A stretch of DNA of 64,000 nt, from the NCBI GenBank assembly GCA_017992605.1, contig JAGOOG010000001.1, forward strand, positions 134,655 to 198,654, in the 5' to 3' direction. Made by a program: the position numbers and the translations under genes. Below the pieces are notes generated by a model, which ran no database searches, had not been told where the DNA came from, and worked only from the letters and a program-made list of their open reading frames with translations. This DNA comes from Deltaproteobacteria bacterium. Lineage in GTDB: Bacteria > Desulfobacterota > Desulfomonilia > UBA1062. Positions 40,198 to 48,880 of this stretch are shown here, piece after piece; within the stretch, counting starts at the first letter, position 1, and every line of letters begins with the position of its first letter.

Positions 40198-41928
40198 TCA
40201 GCACGCACCGGTCAGGCCGCAGGTCAGGGTCTGACCCGGCCTGCTGCCGTCCCGGTAGATGGTGATCCCCTTGCACTTCAACTCGTGGGCGAGGAGGAAT
40301 GATTCCCTCACGTCGTCCGGCGAAGCCTCCCTGGAAAAATTGATGGTCTTGGAGACGGCATTGTCGGTGTGGGCCTGGAAGGCGGCCTGGATCGCGACGT
40401 GGCGGACGGGGGGGATCCGGAAGGCGGGAGCGAAGAGGTCCTTCAGGTCCTGGGGGACCGGGGAATCGTCGGGTATAAAGCCGGTTTTCCTGACCGATTC
40501 CATGAGCCTGGCATCCAGTACGCCCCGGGCCTGGGCGACGGCCGTGAAGAGGCGGTCCATTTCCCCGACACCGATACCGCCCGGAATGATCCGGGTGGTG
40601 TAGAGCGCGTAGAGCGGCTCGATGCCGGACGAACAGCCCGCGATCACGCTCAGGGTGCCGGTGGGGGCGATGGTGGTCACGGTGGCGTTGCGCATGGGGG
40701 CCTCGCCCGTGCGGTCATAGACGCTGCCCGGGAAATTCGCAAAGGACCCCCTGGTACGTGCCAGCTCCCTGGACGCCTCATGGCCGTGTTCCTGTATGAA
40801 GCGCATGAGCCGCCCCGCGAGCTCGACGGCCTCCGGGGAGCCGTACGGGACACCGAGCCGGATGAGGAGGTGGGCAAAGCCCATGACGCCCAGGCCGATC
40901 TTCCGGTTGCCCCTGGAGAGGCGCCTGATCTGGGGCAGCGGGTACCTATTGATCTCCACCACATCGTCGAGAAACCTCACTGCCAGCGCCGTGGTCCTGC
41001 CGAGACGGTCCCAGTCGAGTTCCTCCCTCCCGCGACGGACCCGTACCATGCGGGAGAGGTTGACGGACCCGAGGGTGCACGCCTCGTAGGCCAGAAGGGG
41101 CTGCTCACCGCAGGGATTGGTGGTCTCGATGGAGCCGAGATGCGGGGTGGGATTGTGACGGTTGATCTCGTCGAGGAACAGGACGCCCGGCTCGCCGTTC
41201 TCCCATGCGCACCGGACCATGTGGTCGAAGAGGTCCCGGGCGCGGACCGTCCTCACGGGCGCCCCGCTGCGGGGGCTGACGAGGGGAAAATCGAGGTCCT
41301 CTCTGACCGTGGCCATGAATGCGTCCGTGACACCCACCGAGAGATTGAAGCTGCCGAGAAGGAGCGGGTCGCGCTTGACCGCGATGAACTCCTCGATGTC
41401 GGGGTGGTCGATTCTGAGGACACCCATGTTGGCCCCGCGCCTGGTGCCGCCCTGTTTGATGATGTCCGTGGCCTTGTTGAACACCTCCATGAACGAGACG
41501 GGCCCGCTGGCCACCCCGCTGGTGCTCAGGACCATGTCGTTCTTGGGCCGGAGGTGGCTGAAGGAGAACCCGGTCCCCCCCCCGCTCTGGTGGATGATGG
41601 CCGTGTTCTTCACCGCGTCGAAGATGGACTCCAGCGAGTCCTCCACGGGGAGCACGAAGCATGCGGCAAGCTGTCCGAGTTCCCTGCCCGCGTTCATGAG
41701 GGTGGGCGAGTTGGGGAGAAACTCGAGGGAGGAGAGCATCCCGTAGAAGTCCTCGGCCGTTTCCTCGACATTGCCGCGGGTGCCGAAGGTCTTCTCCGCC
41801 CTGGCCACGTGGAGGGCGACCCTGCGGAACATCCCTTCAGGGGTTTCGATCACGGCCCCGTCCCTGTCCTTCTTCAGGTAGCGCATGGCGAGGATTCGAA
41901 GCGCGTTCTCGGAGAGTTCGGGTTTCAT
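40198..41928 (-). CDS. nrdJ: Adenosylcobalamin-dependent (class II) ribonucleotide reductase
   Basis: A 576-residue radical enzyme that reduces ribonucleotides. The core begins with PNSPTLMNAGRELGQLAACF containing the first active-site Cys. It continues NTAIIHQSGGGTGFSFSHLRP, then NPCGEQPLLAYEACTLGSVN with the catalytic Cys and Glu, and ATVTTIAPTGTLSVIAGCSSG. The C-terminus ends CGLTGAC, carrying the redox Cys pair. No ATP-cone regulatory domain is visible, and the protein is short, as in compact NrdJ. It works in anoxic or oxic conditions if B12 is available. It is co-directional with the M20 gene, 13 bases downstream. Confidence 0.94.
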   Translation of the reverse strand: MKPELSENALRILAMRYLKKDRDGAVIETPEGMFRRVALHVARAEKTFGTRGNVEETAEDFYGMLSSLEFLPNSPTLMNAGRELGQLAACFVLPVEDSLESIFDAVKNTAIIHQSGGGTGFSFSHLRPKNDMVLSTSGVASGPVSFMEVFNKATDIIKQGGTRRGANMGVLRIDHPDIEEFIAVKRDPLLLGSFNLSVGVTDAFMATVREDLDFPLVSPRSGAPVRTVRARDLFDHMVRCAWENGEPGVLFLDEINRHNPTPHLGSIETTNPCGEQPLLAYEACTLGSVNLSRMVRVRRGREELDWDRLGRTTALAVRFLDDVVEINRYPLPQIRRLSRGNRKIGLGVMGFAHLLIRLGVPYGSPEAVELAGRLMRFIQEHGHEASRELARTRGSFANFPGSVYDRTGEAPMRNATVTTIAPTGTLSVIAGCSSGIEPLYALYTTRIIPGGIGVGEMDRLFTAVAQARGVLDARLMESVRKTGFIPDDSPVPQDLKDLFAPAFRIPPVRHVAIQAAFQAHTDNAVSKTINFSREASPDDVRESFLLAHELKCKGITIYRDGSRPGQTLTCGLTGAC

Positions 41929-41941
41929 GGCCGTGCAAGCC

Positions 41942-43129
41942 TCATGACGATTCGAGATAGTCGACCGCAGCCAGGCAGAGGGTCTTCAGGCCCGTGCCGA
42001 GCGACCGCTCGTCGATGGCGAAGCGCGGGTTGTGGTGGGGCGCGTTCATGCCCGCATCGTCGCTTCCCGCACCCACGAAGAAGTAGCAGCCGGGGACCCG
42101 CTGGAGGTAGAAGGCCATGTCTTCGCTCGCCATGGCGGGGGGCATGTCGATGACATGGTCCGGTCCCACGACCCGGCCCGCGGCCCCGACGAGGAGGTCC
42201 GTCATGGCGGGGTCGTTGACCACGATCGGGTAGCCCTGGAGGTAGTCGAGCTCGAAGCGTGCATCCCGGGGCGTCATGGTCTCCCTGAGGAATCCCTCCA
42301 TGAGGTCTCTGATGAGCGGGCGCACCGGGTCGTCCAGGCACCTCACCGTGCCCTGCAGCTCCACCAGGTCGGCAACGACGTTGGGGGCGGTGCCGCCATG
42401 GATGGTGCCTATGTTGACGAGGAACCTGCTGCCGTCCGGCAGGCCGCGCCTGACATGGTCGTTCAGGCCAGAGAGCAGGTCGGCGCTCAGGGCGATGGCG
42501 TCCACTGATCCGCCCGGCATGGCCGAGTGCCCGCCGCGCCCGTGTATGCGCGTGGTGAAAACGTCCACGGATGCCATGAAGGGGCCGGAGCGCGTCCCGA
42601 CGTACCCATGGGGAAGAATGCTGATGAGGTGCAACCCGAGGGCCGCATCGACCCTCGGGTTGTCCAGGACGCCGTCGTCGATCATGGATCGGGCGCCCCC
42701 GAGGTTTTCCTCGGCGGGCTGGAACACGAACACGATCCGGCCGGAAAGAGAATCCTTCAGCGAGGAAAGAAGCCGGGCGGCACCCAGGAGGATCGCCATG
42801 TGGCCGTCATGCCCGCATGCGTGCATCACCCCCGGGTTTTTCGACCGGTAGTCCACGTCGTTGAGTTCCTGGATGGGCAGGGCGTCCATGTCGGCCCTGA
42901 GCATGAGGGTCCTGCCGGGGCGGGAACCCTGAAGGACCGCTGCGACCCCTGTCGAGGCCAGACCGGTCCGGACCTCGAGGCCGAGCCCGGAGAGGTAGCG
43001 GGCGATGGCTGCCGAAGACCTCCTCTCTTCGAACCCCAGTTCGGGATGGGCGTGGAAGTCCCTGCGAAGGGCGACCATCTCGTCCTGGAGGGCCGCCGCC
43101 CGTTCATCTATCGTCCCGTATGCTATCAT
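41942..43129 (-). CDS. M20-family amidohydrolase/carboxypeptidase
   Basis: A 395-residue cytosolic dinuclear metal hydrolase of the M20D amidohydrolase branch. It opens MIAYGTIDERAAALQDEMVA, then FHAHPELGFEE, MLRADMDALPI (metal Asp/His region) and MHACGHDGHMAILLGAA. FVFQPAEENLGG carries the catalytic Glu-Glu. The dimerisation domain has IHGRGGHSAMPGGSVDAI. Members deacylate N-acyl amino acids or hippurate-type compounds. The substrate is not specified. The frame is open to 43177; I chose ATG 43129 as the natural start. Confidence 0.93.
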   Translation of the reverse strand: MIAYGTIDERAAALQDEMVALRRDFHAHPELGFEERRSSAAIARYLSGLGLEVRTGLASTGVAAVLQGSRPGRTLMLRADMDALPIQELNDVDYRSKNPGVMHACGHDGHMAILLGAARLLSSLKDSLSGRIVFVFQPAEENLGGARSMIDDGVLDNPRVDAALGLHLISILPHGYVGTRSGPFMASVDVFTTRIHGRGGHSAMPGGSVDAIALSADLLSGLNDHVRRGLPDGSRFLVNIGTIHGGTAPNVVADLVELQGTVRCLDDPVRPLIRDLMEGFLRETMTPRDARFELDYLQGYPIVVNDPAMTDLLVGAAGRVVGPDHVIDMPPAMASEDMAFYLQRVPGCYFFVGAGSDDAGMNAPHHNPRFAIDERSLGTGLKTLCLAAVDYLESS

Positions 43130-43213
43130 GCGAAAGGTGCCCCTTTCAGCCACGCATGCATTATACCTGCAATGCACCCCGCGGAAAAGGGGCAGTCCCT
43201 GCCGGTCCGAGGG

Positions 43214-43483
43214 TTACCCCCGGGGACCGGTCAGCGCCGGGAAACCGGAGGACACGGACACCCCCCCGGGACCGCCGCCCCCGACCAGGTTCACCGCTTC
43301 GAGCTGCCATGGACACGATCCATCCCTGACCGCCTCCTCCTGCACAACCCGGTTCACGGGCAGGCCCGCGTCACGGAAGGGGTTCAAAGAACCGCCCGCG
43401 GCGTCGGTGAGGAGACCGAGCAGGCCCCCGAGGAGCGCCATGGCCACAAGGTAGGCCACCATAACCTTTCGCCATGAGAGCAT
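43214..43483 (-). CDS. Small membrane or secreted hypothetical protein
   Basis: I do not recognise this 89-residue protein. It starts MLSWRKVMVAYLVAMALLGG, a strong hydrophobic N-terminal segment (signal peptide or TM anchor), and ends in a Gly-rich stretch with GGGGPGG and a Pro. A Cys occurs in DGSCPW. AAGGAGG lies about ten bases ahead of ATG 43483, good evidence of translation. It is divergent from the WYL regulator, 91 bases apart, and could be its target. Confidence 0.5.
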   Translation of the reverse strand: MLSWRKVMVAYLVAMALLGGLLGLLTDAAGGSLNPFRDAGLPVNRVVQEEAVRDGSCPWQLEAVNLVGGGGPGGVSVSSGFPALTGPRG

Positions 43484-43574
43484 CGTTCAACGCCTCCTTC
43501 CTTCGAGCATGACTTGATGCTATCATGGCATCGTTCCATATCGCGGAAAGTTCTACCGGCCATGGAGATTATTT

Positions 43575-44597
43575 ATGCCTGACAAATTGAGTCCTTACGC
43601 GACATACGGGGAAAAGATCATAAAACTCTTCGCCAGGCTCCTCTTCTCGGGGCAGAGCTATTCCCTCACCGAGCTGGGGCGCATGCTCGGGTGTTCGAAG
43701 CAGACTGTGCTCAGGCTCATCGATGACATACGAAGGTCATACGGGGTGGAGATCGAGGAGACCGTCAGGGAGCGGAACAAGTTCTACCGGCTCAGGCGGC
43801 CGGGCAGCGTCCCGCCGGCCCTTGCCCTGACAGGCGGCGAGATGAGCGTGCTGTTCATGTGCCAGGCCTTTGCCAGGCACCTCCTGGGAGAGACCATGTT
43901 CGAGGAGGCCGCCACGGCCATAGAGAAGAACCGTGCCATCGCGGCCGCGGGAGGCGGCGGCATCGAGCGGCACGTCACCTCCTTCAGGCCGGGAAGCATC
44001 GACTACACGCCCCACGAAAAGGTTATAAGGACACTGCTGCGCGCCATGGAGACGGGCACGGTCTGCGAGGTCGTCTACCGCTCGCTGCCCTCCTCGAGGG
44101 CGAAGAGGTTCCTCGTCATGCCCCTGAAGATATTCTCGCACAACGACACCATCTACCTGAGTGCCAGGTATGCAGGCAAGCCCGGCGGACCACCTGCGGC
44201 ACGCGAGTATGACCCGCTGCTCGCCGTTCACCGGGTCAGGGAGGTGACCATGACGGACCGGTCCTTCGTGTATCCGAGGGACTACAACTTCGAGGAGATC
44301 TACAACCGCAACTTCGGGATCATCAAGGGAGAGTCCTTCAGGGTGGAGGTCGAGTTCACCGGGCTCTCGGCACGCTACGCGGCAGAGCGCGTGTGGAGCC
44401 CCGATCAGCGGGTCGTCAGGGTGGACGGGGGGACCACCAGGCTGTCGTTCACCACCTCGTCGGAAAAGGAGTTCCTGTCCTGGGTCCTGTCCTTCGGGCC
44501 CGAGGCAAGGATTGTCGGGCCTCAGCGCATGGTCGTGCGGATGAAGGACGCACTGGAGGTCATGCAGGGTCTCTATGCCGATCCCGAAGGCTCCTAG
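43575..44597 (+). CDS. WYL-domain transcriptional regulator
   Basis: A 340-residue regulator. The N-terminal HTH (SLTELGRMLGCSKQTVLRLI then DDIRRSYGVEI) is of the DeoR/YobV type found in WYL proteins. The WYL/SH3-like ligand domain spans about residues 150-230 and has CEVVYRSLPSSRAKRFLVMPLK. The C-terminal WCX-like domain reads VEVEFTGLSARYAAERVW. WYL proteins sense nucleotides or other small ligands and often control defence or stress genes. No defence genes adjoin it here. Targets are unknown; the 91-base divergent gap with a GATGC-N7-GCATC repeat is a candidate operator. Confidence 0.87.
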   Translation: MPDKLSPYATYGEKIIKLFARLLFSGQSYSLTELGRMLGCSKQTVLRLIDDIRRSYGVEIEETVRERNKFYRLRRPGSVPPALALTGGEMSVLFMCQAFARHLLGETMFEEAATAIEKNRAIAAAGGGGIERHVTSFRPGSIDYTPHEKVIRTLLRAMETGTVCEVVYRSLPSSRAKRFLVMPLKIFSHNDTIYLSARYAGKPGGPPAAREYDPLLAVHRVREVTMTDRSFVYPRDYNFEEIYNRNFGIIKGESFRVEVEFTGLSARYAAERVWSPDQRVVRVDGGTTRLSFTTSSEKEFLSWVLSFGPEARIVGPQRMVVRMKDALEVMQGLYADPEGS

Positions 44598-44623
44598 CGG
44601 GGACAGGGCGGGATGTGCCCATG

Positions 44624-45493
44624 TTACCGGGGACCGAGGAAGCCCCTCAGGAGATCGACGACCGCGCCGGGCCGTTCCTCGTGGGGGGAGTGGCCGCACC
44701 CCTGGATGATCTCCACCCTCAGCCCCGGGATCCTTTCCGAGAACCGTCGGGTGAGCGATGCGTCGAGATACCTGTCCTGCGCCCCCCAGATGAGCAGTGT
44801 CCGGTGTGTCAATGCCGGGAGGGACCGGTCTACGCCCTTCCAGGAGAGGTTCCGGGAGACAAGGGCCTGGGCCTTCCGGTTGGAGGGGATGCACAGGGGC
44901 AGGTAGACCTCCAGGGCCATGGCGCGGTCCACCTGGGAGGTGTCATGAAACGATTTCATGAGCCTTCTGCGCACCATGCCCGGTGTCAGGATCCTCAGGA
45001 ATGCCGCCCCGATGAAGGGTATCTTCAGGAGCTCCCACTCGAGGGCATCCGGCACGTCCAGCCCGCTCGAGTCGATGAGCACGATCCGGTCCACCATGTG
45101 CGGAAAGGCCAGGGCAAAGGCCAGGACCCAGCCACCTCCCCAGGAGTGACCGACGAACGACGCCCTGCCGATGCCCCTCGCGTCGAGGTATGCCCTCAGG
45201 GTGCCGGTCATTGAACCGAGGTCCATGGCTGCGTGATGGTCCCGGATGACGGTGTACCCGTATCCCGGCAGATCGAGGGCGTGTACCTCCCGGGTCCGCG
45301 AAAGGGGGTCGATGAGGTACCGGTACGAGTAGAGCCACATGCCACCGCCATGGACGAGGACCACGGGCATGCCGGTGCCCGCCCGTACGTGGTGGACGAG
45401 AAGGCCTCCGGCATCCACGTACTGAGCGCCGCGTGTCCTGAGGTACGCCGACTTTTCCCTGGCCCTCGCGTACGAAGCTTCCATGCGGGACAT
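44624..45493 (-). CDS. Alpha/beta-fold hydrolase
   Basis: A 289-residue serine hydrolase. VVLVHGGGMWLYSYRYL supplies the oxyanion-hole HGG segment near residue 44. The nucleophile elbow is GHSWGGGW near 111, the acid Asp lies in LIWGAQDRYLD near 229, and the catalytic His in IIQGCGHSPHEERP near 256. The substrate is not predictable. ATG 45493 or ATG 45484 are both possible; longer frames add non-conserved residues. The gene is divergent from the RHH regulator. Confidence 0.88.
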   Translation of the reverse strand: MSRMEASYARAREKSAYLRTRGAQYVDAGGLLVHHVRAGTGMPVVLVHGGGMWLYSYRYLIDPLSRTREVHALDLPGYGYTVIRDHHAAMDLGSMTGTLRAYLDARGIGRASFVGHSWGGGWVLAFALAFPHMVDRIVLIDSSGLDVPDALEWELLKIPFIGAAFLRILTPGMVRRRLMKSFHDTSQVDRAMALEVYLPLCIPSNRKAQALVSRNLSWKGVDRSLPALTHRTLLIWGAQDRYLDASLTRRFSERIPGLRVEIIQGCGHSPHEERPGAVVDLLRGFLGPR

Positions 45494-45510
45494 GATAGGT
45501 GCATTAGGCC

Positions 45511-45549
45511 TTGACAGGAAGGGGGAGCACAGTAATACTAAGTAATACT
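45511..45549 (+). promoter_or_regulatory. Promoter of the RHH-znu unit with tandem palindromic operators
   Basis: TTGACA (45511-45516), 16 bases, TAATAC (45533-45538). The -10 lies inside two copies of the palindrome AGTA-A-TACT, at 45531-45539 and 45541-45549, spaced exactly ten bases, one helical turn. Such tandem half-turn-phased short palindromes suit cooperative ribbon-helix-helix dimers. Binding would occlude the -10. The adjacent gene encodes an RHH protein, so autorepression is likely. Confidence 0.65.
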
Positions 45550-45574
45550 TACGAGAGACAGGAGGCATGCAGCC

Positions 45575-45829
45575 ATGAAAAAACAGGGCATCGTCACCTT
45601 CAAGGTGGACGAGGGGCTCTTCGAGGTCATCAGGGACATACCGAACCGCTCAGAATTCATCAGGAACGCGATACTTTCCGCCCTGGGGAACATCTGCCCG
45701 CTGTGCAACGGCACCGGGATCCTCACCCCGAACCAGAAGGGCCACTGGGACGAGTTCTGCAGGGACCACGAGGTCCAGACATGCCTGGACTGCAGCGAAC
45801 GTCACCTCGTGTGCATGTCCGGCAGGTGA
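45575..45829 (+). CDS. Ribbon-helix-helix regulator with C-terminal Cys/His metal-binding domain
   Basis: An 84-residue protein. Residues 1-36 form a ribbon-helix-helix unit: strand GIVTFKVDEGLFEVI and the helix pair RSEFIRNAILSAL. The remaining 46 residues are rich in metal ligands: CPLCNGTG, GHWDEFCRDH, CLDCSERH and a final Cys, that is two CxxC plus further Cys and His. This looks like a metal-sensing tail fused to a NikR/CopG-like DNA-binding domain. It lies 28 bases ahead of znuA with AGGAGG at its own start, so it probably senses Zn2+ and controls uptake. Function is inferred; I recognise no named family. Confidence 0.75.
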   Translation: MKKQGIVTFKVDEGLFEVIRDIPNRSEFIRNAILSALGNICPLCNGTGILTPNQKGHWDEFCRDHEVQTCLDCSERHLVCMSGR

Positions 45830-45857
45830 GGACGCTCCATTCGGGGGGGAGGGCTCC

Positions 45858-46790
45858 ATGATCGTCCCACGGTGCAAAGGCATACCGGGAAACGCGATCA
45901 GGTTCTGTGCCGCGGTCGTGACGGCATCGCTCGTCACGGTGGTCCTGTCCGCCGTGGCATGGGCTGACCATGGTCCCAGGCTCAGGGTGTTCACGACCGT
46001 CATACCCCAGAAATACTTCGTCGAGAGGATAGGGGGCGACCTTGTGCAGGTGGACGTCCTGGTCGGCCCGGGACAGTCGCCCCACACCTACGAGCCGACG
46101 CCGAAACAGATGGCACTGCTCGGGGAGGCCTCACTTTTCTTCAGGGCCGGTATCCCGCTCGAAAACACCCTTATCTCGAAGATAACCCGTGCGTACCCGG
46201 GGCTCAGGGTCGTGGACACGAGGAAGGGGGTCGAACTGCTCACTCTCGACGATCACCCTGGCCAGCACGGACATGGGAAAGGGGCACCGGATCCCCACAT
46301 ATGGCTGGATCCCTCGAGGGTGAAGATTCAGGCGCGTACCATCTGCGAGGCCCTGGTGCTGGCAGACCCCCCCGGGGCACGGGTGTACCGCGGCAACCTG
46401 GCAGCCTTCCAGGCAGACCTGGACAGGCTCGACGAAGAGCTCAGGACCATCTTCGCCCCGGTGGGGGGCTCGAAGATCTACGTCTTCCATCCCGCCTTCG
46501 GATATCTGGCCGATGCCTACGGTTTCTCCCAGGTATCGGTGGAGGCCGGGGGGAAAGAGCCGAGTGCACGCCAGCTCGCACACCTGGTGAGCCGGGCGCG
46601 GGCTGAGGGTGTACGGGTCGTCTTCGTCCAGCCGCAGTTCTCGAGGAAGAACGCCCAGGCCGTGGCCAGGGCGATCGGTGGGGTTGTCGTCCCCATCGAT
46701 CCCCTGCCCGAGGATTACATCGGGGAGATGAAAAAGATGGCCCGAACCATCAGGGACTCGCGCTCGGGCGATCACCGAGGCGGCTGGTGA
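45858..46790 (+). CDS. znuA: Periplasmic zinc-binding protein ZnuA (cluster A-I)
   Basis: A 310-residue high-affinity metal-binding protein. It has a signal peptide (residues about 15-36) and then VFTTVIPQKYFVERIGGD, the cluster A-I start. GQSPHTYEPTPKQ provides His1. A short His-rich loop DDHPGQHGHGKGAPDPHIW near 135 holds the acidic/His loop and His2. VFHPAFGYLADAYG (His3) and a closing DP-rich segment follow. The His-rich loop indicates Zn2+ over Mn2+. It feeds znuC and znuB immediately downstream. Confidence 0.92.
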   Translation: MIVPRCKGIPGNAIRFCAAVVTASLVTVVLSAVAWADHGPRLRVFTTVIPQKYFVERIGGDLVQVDVLVGPGQSPHTYEPTPKQMALLGEASLFFRAGIPLENTLISKITRAYPGLRVVDTRKGVELLTLDDHPGQHGHGKGAPDPHIWLDPSRVKIQARTICEALVLADPPGARVYRGNLAAFQADLDRLDEELRTIFAPVGGSKIYVFHPAFGYLADAYGFSQVSVEAGGKEPSARQLAHLVSRARAEGVRVVFVQPQFSRKNAQAVARAIGGVVVPIDPLPEDYIGEMKKMARTIRDSRSGDHRGGW

Positions 46791-46805
46791 TCAGGGGGGG
46801 GATCC

Positions 46806-47570
46806 ATGGATAATGGAGGGACCATGGTCGTGGAGTTTGAGATGGTGTCCTTTGCCTATGACGGCATCACGGTCATCGAGGACGTCTCATTCGGAATCGA
46901 GCGGGGCGATTTCCTCTCCATCGTGGGCCCCAACGGGGGGGGCAAGACCACCATACTCAAACTCATGCTCGGGCTCTTCAGGCCGCGCACGGGCGAGGTG
47001 CGGGTGTTCGGCGACCAGCCGGAGAAGGCCCGCTCGCGCATCGGGTACATGCCGCAGAACACGTCGCTGGACCCCCTCTTCCCGGTCAGCGTGAAGGAGG
47101 TGGTCCTCATGGGCCGGCTCGGTGCTTCCTCGATGCTCGGGTTCTATTCACGGGCCGACCGCGTCAGGGCCGAGGAGGCCCTGGACATGGTCGAGATGAA
47201 GCGCTTCATGACCCGGCCGTTCTCCTCGCTGTCCGGGGGACAGTCGCAGAGGGTGCTCCTCGCCAGGGCGCTCGTCACCCAGCCTGAACTGCTCATACTG
47301 GACGAACCCACCTCCAGTGTCGACATGGCCGTGGAGAGCGAGCTCTACGAACTCCTCAGGAAGCTCAATGAAGCGATGACCATCGTGCTCGTGACCCACG
47401 ATCTCGGGTTCGTGTCCAAATACGTGAAGAATGTGGCCTGCGTGAACAGGAGGCTCGTCTCCCACCCGACCTGTGACATATCCGGGGAGACGATCAGCGC
47501 CATCTACGGCCACGACATGCACATGATCAGGCACGACGCCATATCCGGCCGGGGACACCGCCATGACTGA
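46806..47570 (+). CDS. znuC: Zinc ABC importer ATPase ZnuC
   Basis: A 254-residue ATPase. Walker A is GPNGGGKTTIL near residue 39, the Q-loop YMPQNTSLD near 80, the signature SLSGGQSQRVLLARAL near 141, Walker B LLILDEPTSSVD near 164 and the switch VLVTHDLGFVS. It ends with a His-containing tail (RGHRHD). Start ATG 46806 follows a G-rich site; ATG 46824 is an alternative. The stop overlaps the znuB start by eight bases. It pairs with ZnuB. Confidence 0.92.
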   Translation: MDNGGTMVVEFEMVSFAYDGITVIEDVSFGIERGDFLSIVGPNGGGKTTILKLMLGLFRPRTGEVRVFGDQPEKARSRIGYMPQNTSLDPLFPVSVKEVVLMGRLGASSMLGFYSRADRVRAEEALDMVEMKRFMTRPFSSLSGGQSQRVLLARALVTQPELLILDEPTSSVDMAVESELYELLRKLNEAMTIVLVTHDLGFVSKYVKNVACVNRRLVSHPTCDISGETISAIYGHDMHMIRHDAISGRGHRHD

Positions 47571-48411
47571 ATTCCTGTCCGACCTGACCAGACACGCCTT
47601 TCTCCAGTATGCCCTCCTTACCGGGGTCCTTGCAGGCATCGCCTGCGGCATCGTGGGGACCTACGTGGTGACCCGGCGCATCGCCTCGGTGGCCGGGGCC
47701 ATCGCCCACAGCATCCTCGGGGGCATGGGGGCCGCCCGCTACTGCCAGGTGGTCCTGGACTGGCAGTGGTTCCACCCCCTCATCGGGGCGGTCCTGGCCG
47801 CCATCATCTCCGCCGTCATCATCTCCTGGGTGAGGATCGCGGCGCAGGAGCGTGAGGACACCGTCATAGGGGCGGTGTGGGCCATCGGCATGGCCGTGGG
47901 TCTTCTCTTCATCTTCAGGACGCCGGGGTACAACGAGGACCTCATGAGCTATCTCTTCGGCAGCATCCTCATGGTGACGCCCGAGGACCTCTGGCTCATC
48001 GGCGGCCTGGACGCCCTCGTGGTGGTGCTGGGCCTCGCGTTCTACAACAAGTTCCTGGCCGTGTGCTTCGACGAGGAGTTCACGAGGATCAGGGGGATAC
48101 GGGTAGAGGTCTACCACACCCTGCTGCTCTGCCTGACCGCGCTCACCGTGGTGCTGCTGGTGACGGTGGTGGGCATCGTCATGGTGATCGCGCTGCTCAC
48201 CCTGCCCGCAGCCACGGCAGCACATTTTTCCAGGAAGCTCTGGCACATGATGATCCTCTCGTCAGTGTTCACGGTCTTCCTGACCACCGCGGGCATGGCC
48301 ATCAGCTACGGGCCCGACCTCCCTGCCGGGGCCACCATCATCATCCTGGCGGGGATCTTCTACATCTCGGTGGTCGTGTTCACACGGATGAGAAGGAGAG
48401 CGGGCGCCTGA
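47563..48411 (+). CDS. znuB: Zinc ABC importer permease ZnuB
   Basis: A 282-residue inner-membrane permease of the ZnuB/MntB family with about eight TM helices. AGIACGIVGTYVVTRRIASV begins the fold; the ATPase-contact EDLMSYLFGSILM and the tail VGIVMVIALLTLPAATA are typical. The ATG overlaps the end of znuC. It completes the zinc uptake system with the RHH regulator, ZnuA and ZnuC in one transcription unit. Confidence 0.92.
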   Translation: MTEFLSDLTRHAFLQYALLTGVLAGIACGIVGTYVVTRRIASVAGAIAHSILGGMGAARYCQVVLDWQWFHPLIGAVLAAIISAVIISWVRIAAQEREDTVIGAVWAIGMAVGLLFIFRTPGYNEDLMSYLFGSILMVTPEDLWLIGGLDALVVVLGLAFYNKFLAVCFDEEFTRIRGIRVEVYHTLLLCLTALTVVLLVTVVGIVMVIALLTLPAATAAHFSRKLWHMMILSSVFTVFLTTAGMAISYGPDLPAGATIIILAGIFYISVVVFTRMRRRAGA

Positions 48412-48423
48412 GAACGACGGGCG

Positions 48424-48810
48424 TCATTCGCCGGAGCCGACCAGCGGCAGCACCTTGTCTATCCTGAAGGTCACCAGATACTTGTTTTCCTTGTAGTATT
48501 CTTCGTGGGGTATGTAGTGGCGCCGCCTCCTGAGCGTGTCGATGAGCTCGCTGTTCTTCTCCTCCCGGATCTTGGTGAGGTAGAGCCTCCTGCCCACATA
48601 GCTCTCCCCGGACTCCATGAAGACGTAGGTCGCGTGGGGGTTTGACTTGAGGTTGTCATGGGTCAGGCGCTCGGCCATGATGAACGCCACGGTATCGTCG
48701 TCCATGAAATGGGGCCTGGCATAGACCGCTGCGTTGACAAACCCGGACGCGTCCGATGTGGCCAGAATACCCTTTCCCGTGGCGTTTTCGAAATATTCGG
48801 AAAGTTTCAT
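48424..48810 (-). CDS. Pyridoxamine 5'-phosphate oxidase-fold (split-barrel flavin) protein
   Basis: A 128-residue split-barrel protein, probably FMN- or F420-binding. It starts MKLSEYFENATGKGILATSD, followed by GFVNAAVYARPHFMDDDTVAF and RLTHDNLKSNPHATYVF, the common fold pattern. RRRHYIPHEEYY near the end is unusual. No catalytic assignment is possible. I chose ATG 48810, because GGAGG is seven bases ahead; earlier Met codons are too close to it. Confidence 0.82.
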   Translation of the reverse strand: MKLSEYFENATGKGILATSDASGFVNAAVYARPHFMDDDTVAFIMAERLTHDNLKSNPHATYVFMESGESYVGRRLYLTKIREEKNSELIDTLRRRRHYIPHEEYYKENKYLVTFRIDKVLPLVGSGE

Positions 48811-48880
48811 CAGCATACCTCCATTCACACCATTTCCCCTTCAATAGGGTCGTGCGGTCAAAAGTCAAACGGGAACGGGC

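Noticed and set aside
40369-42153. 594-codon open frame on the plus strand
   Set aside because: Antisense to nrdJ, whose active-site motifs are unmistakable. Translation has no known motif.
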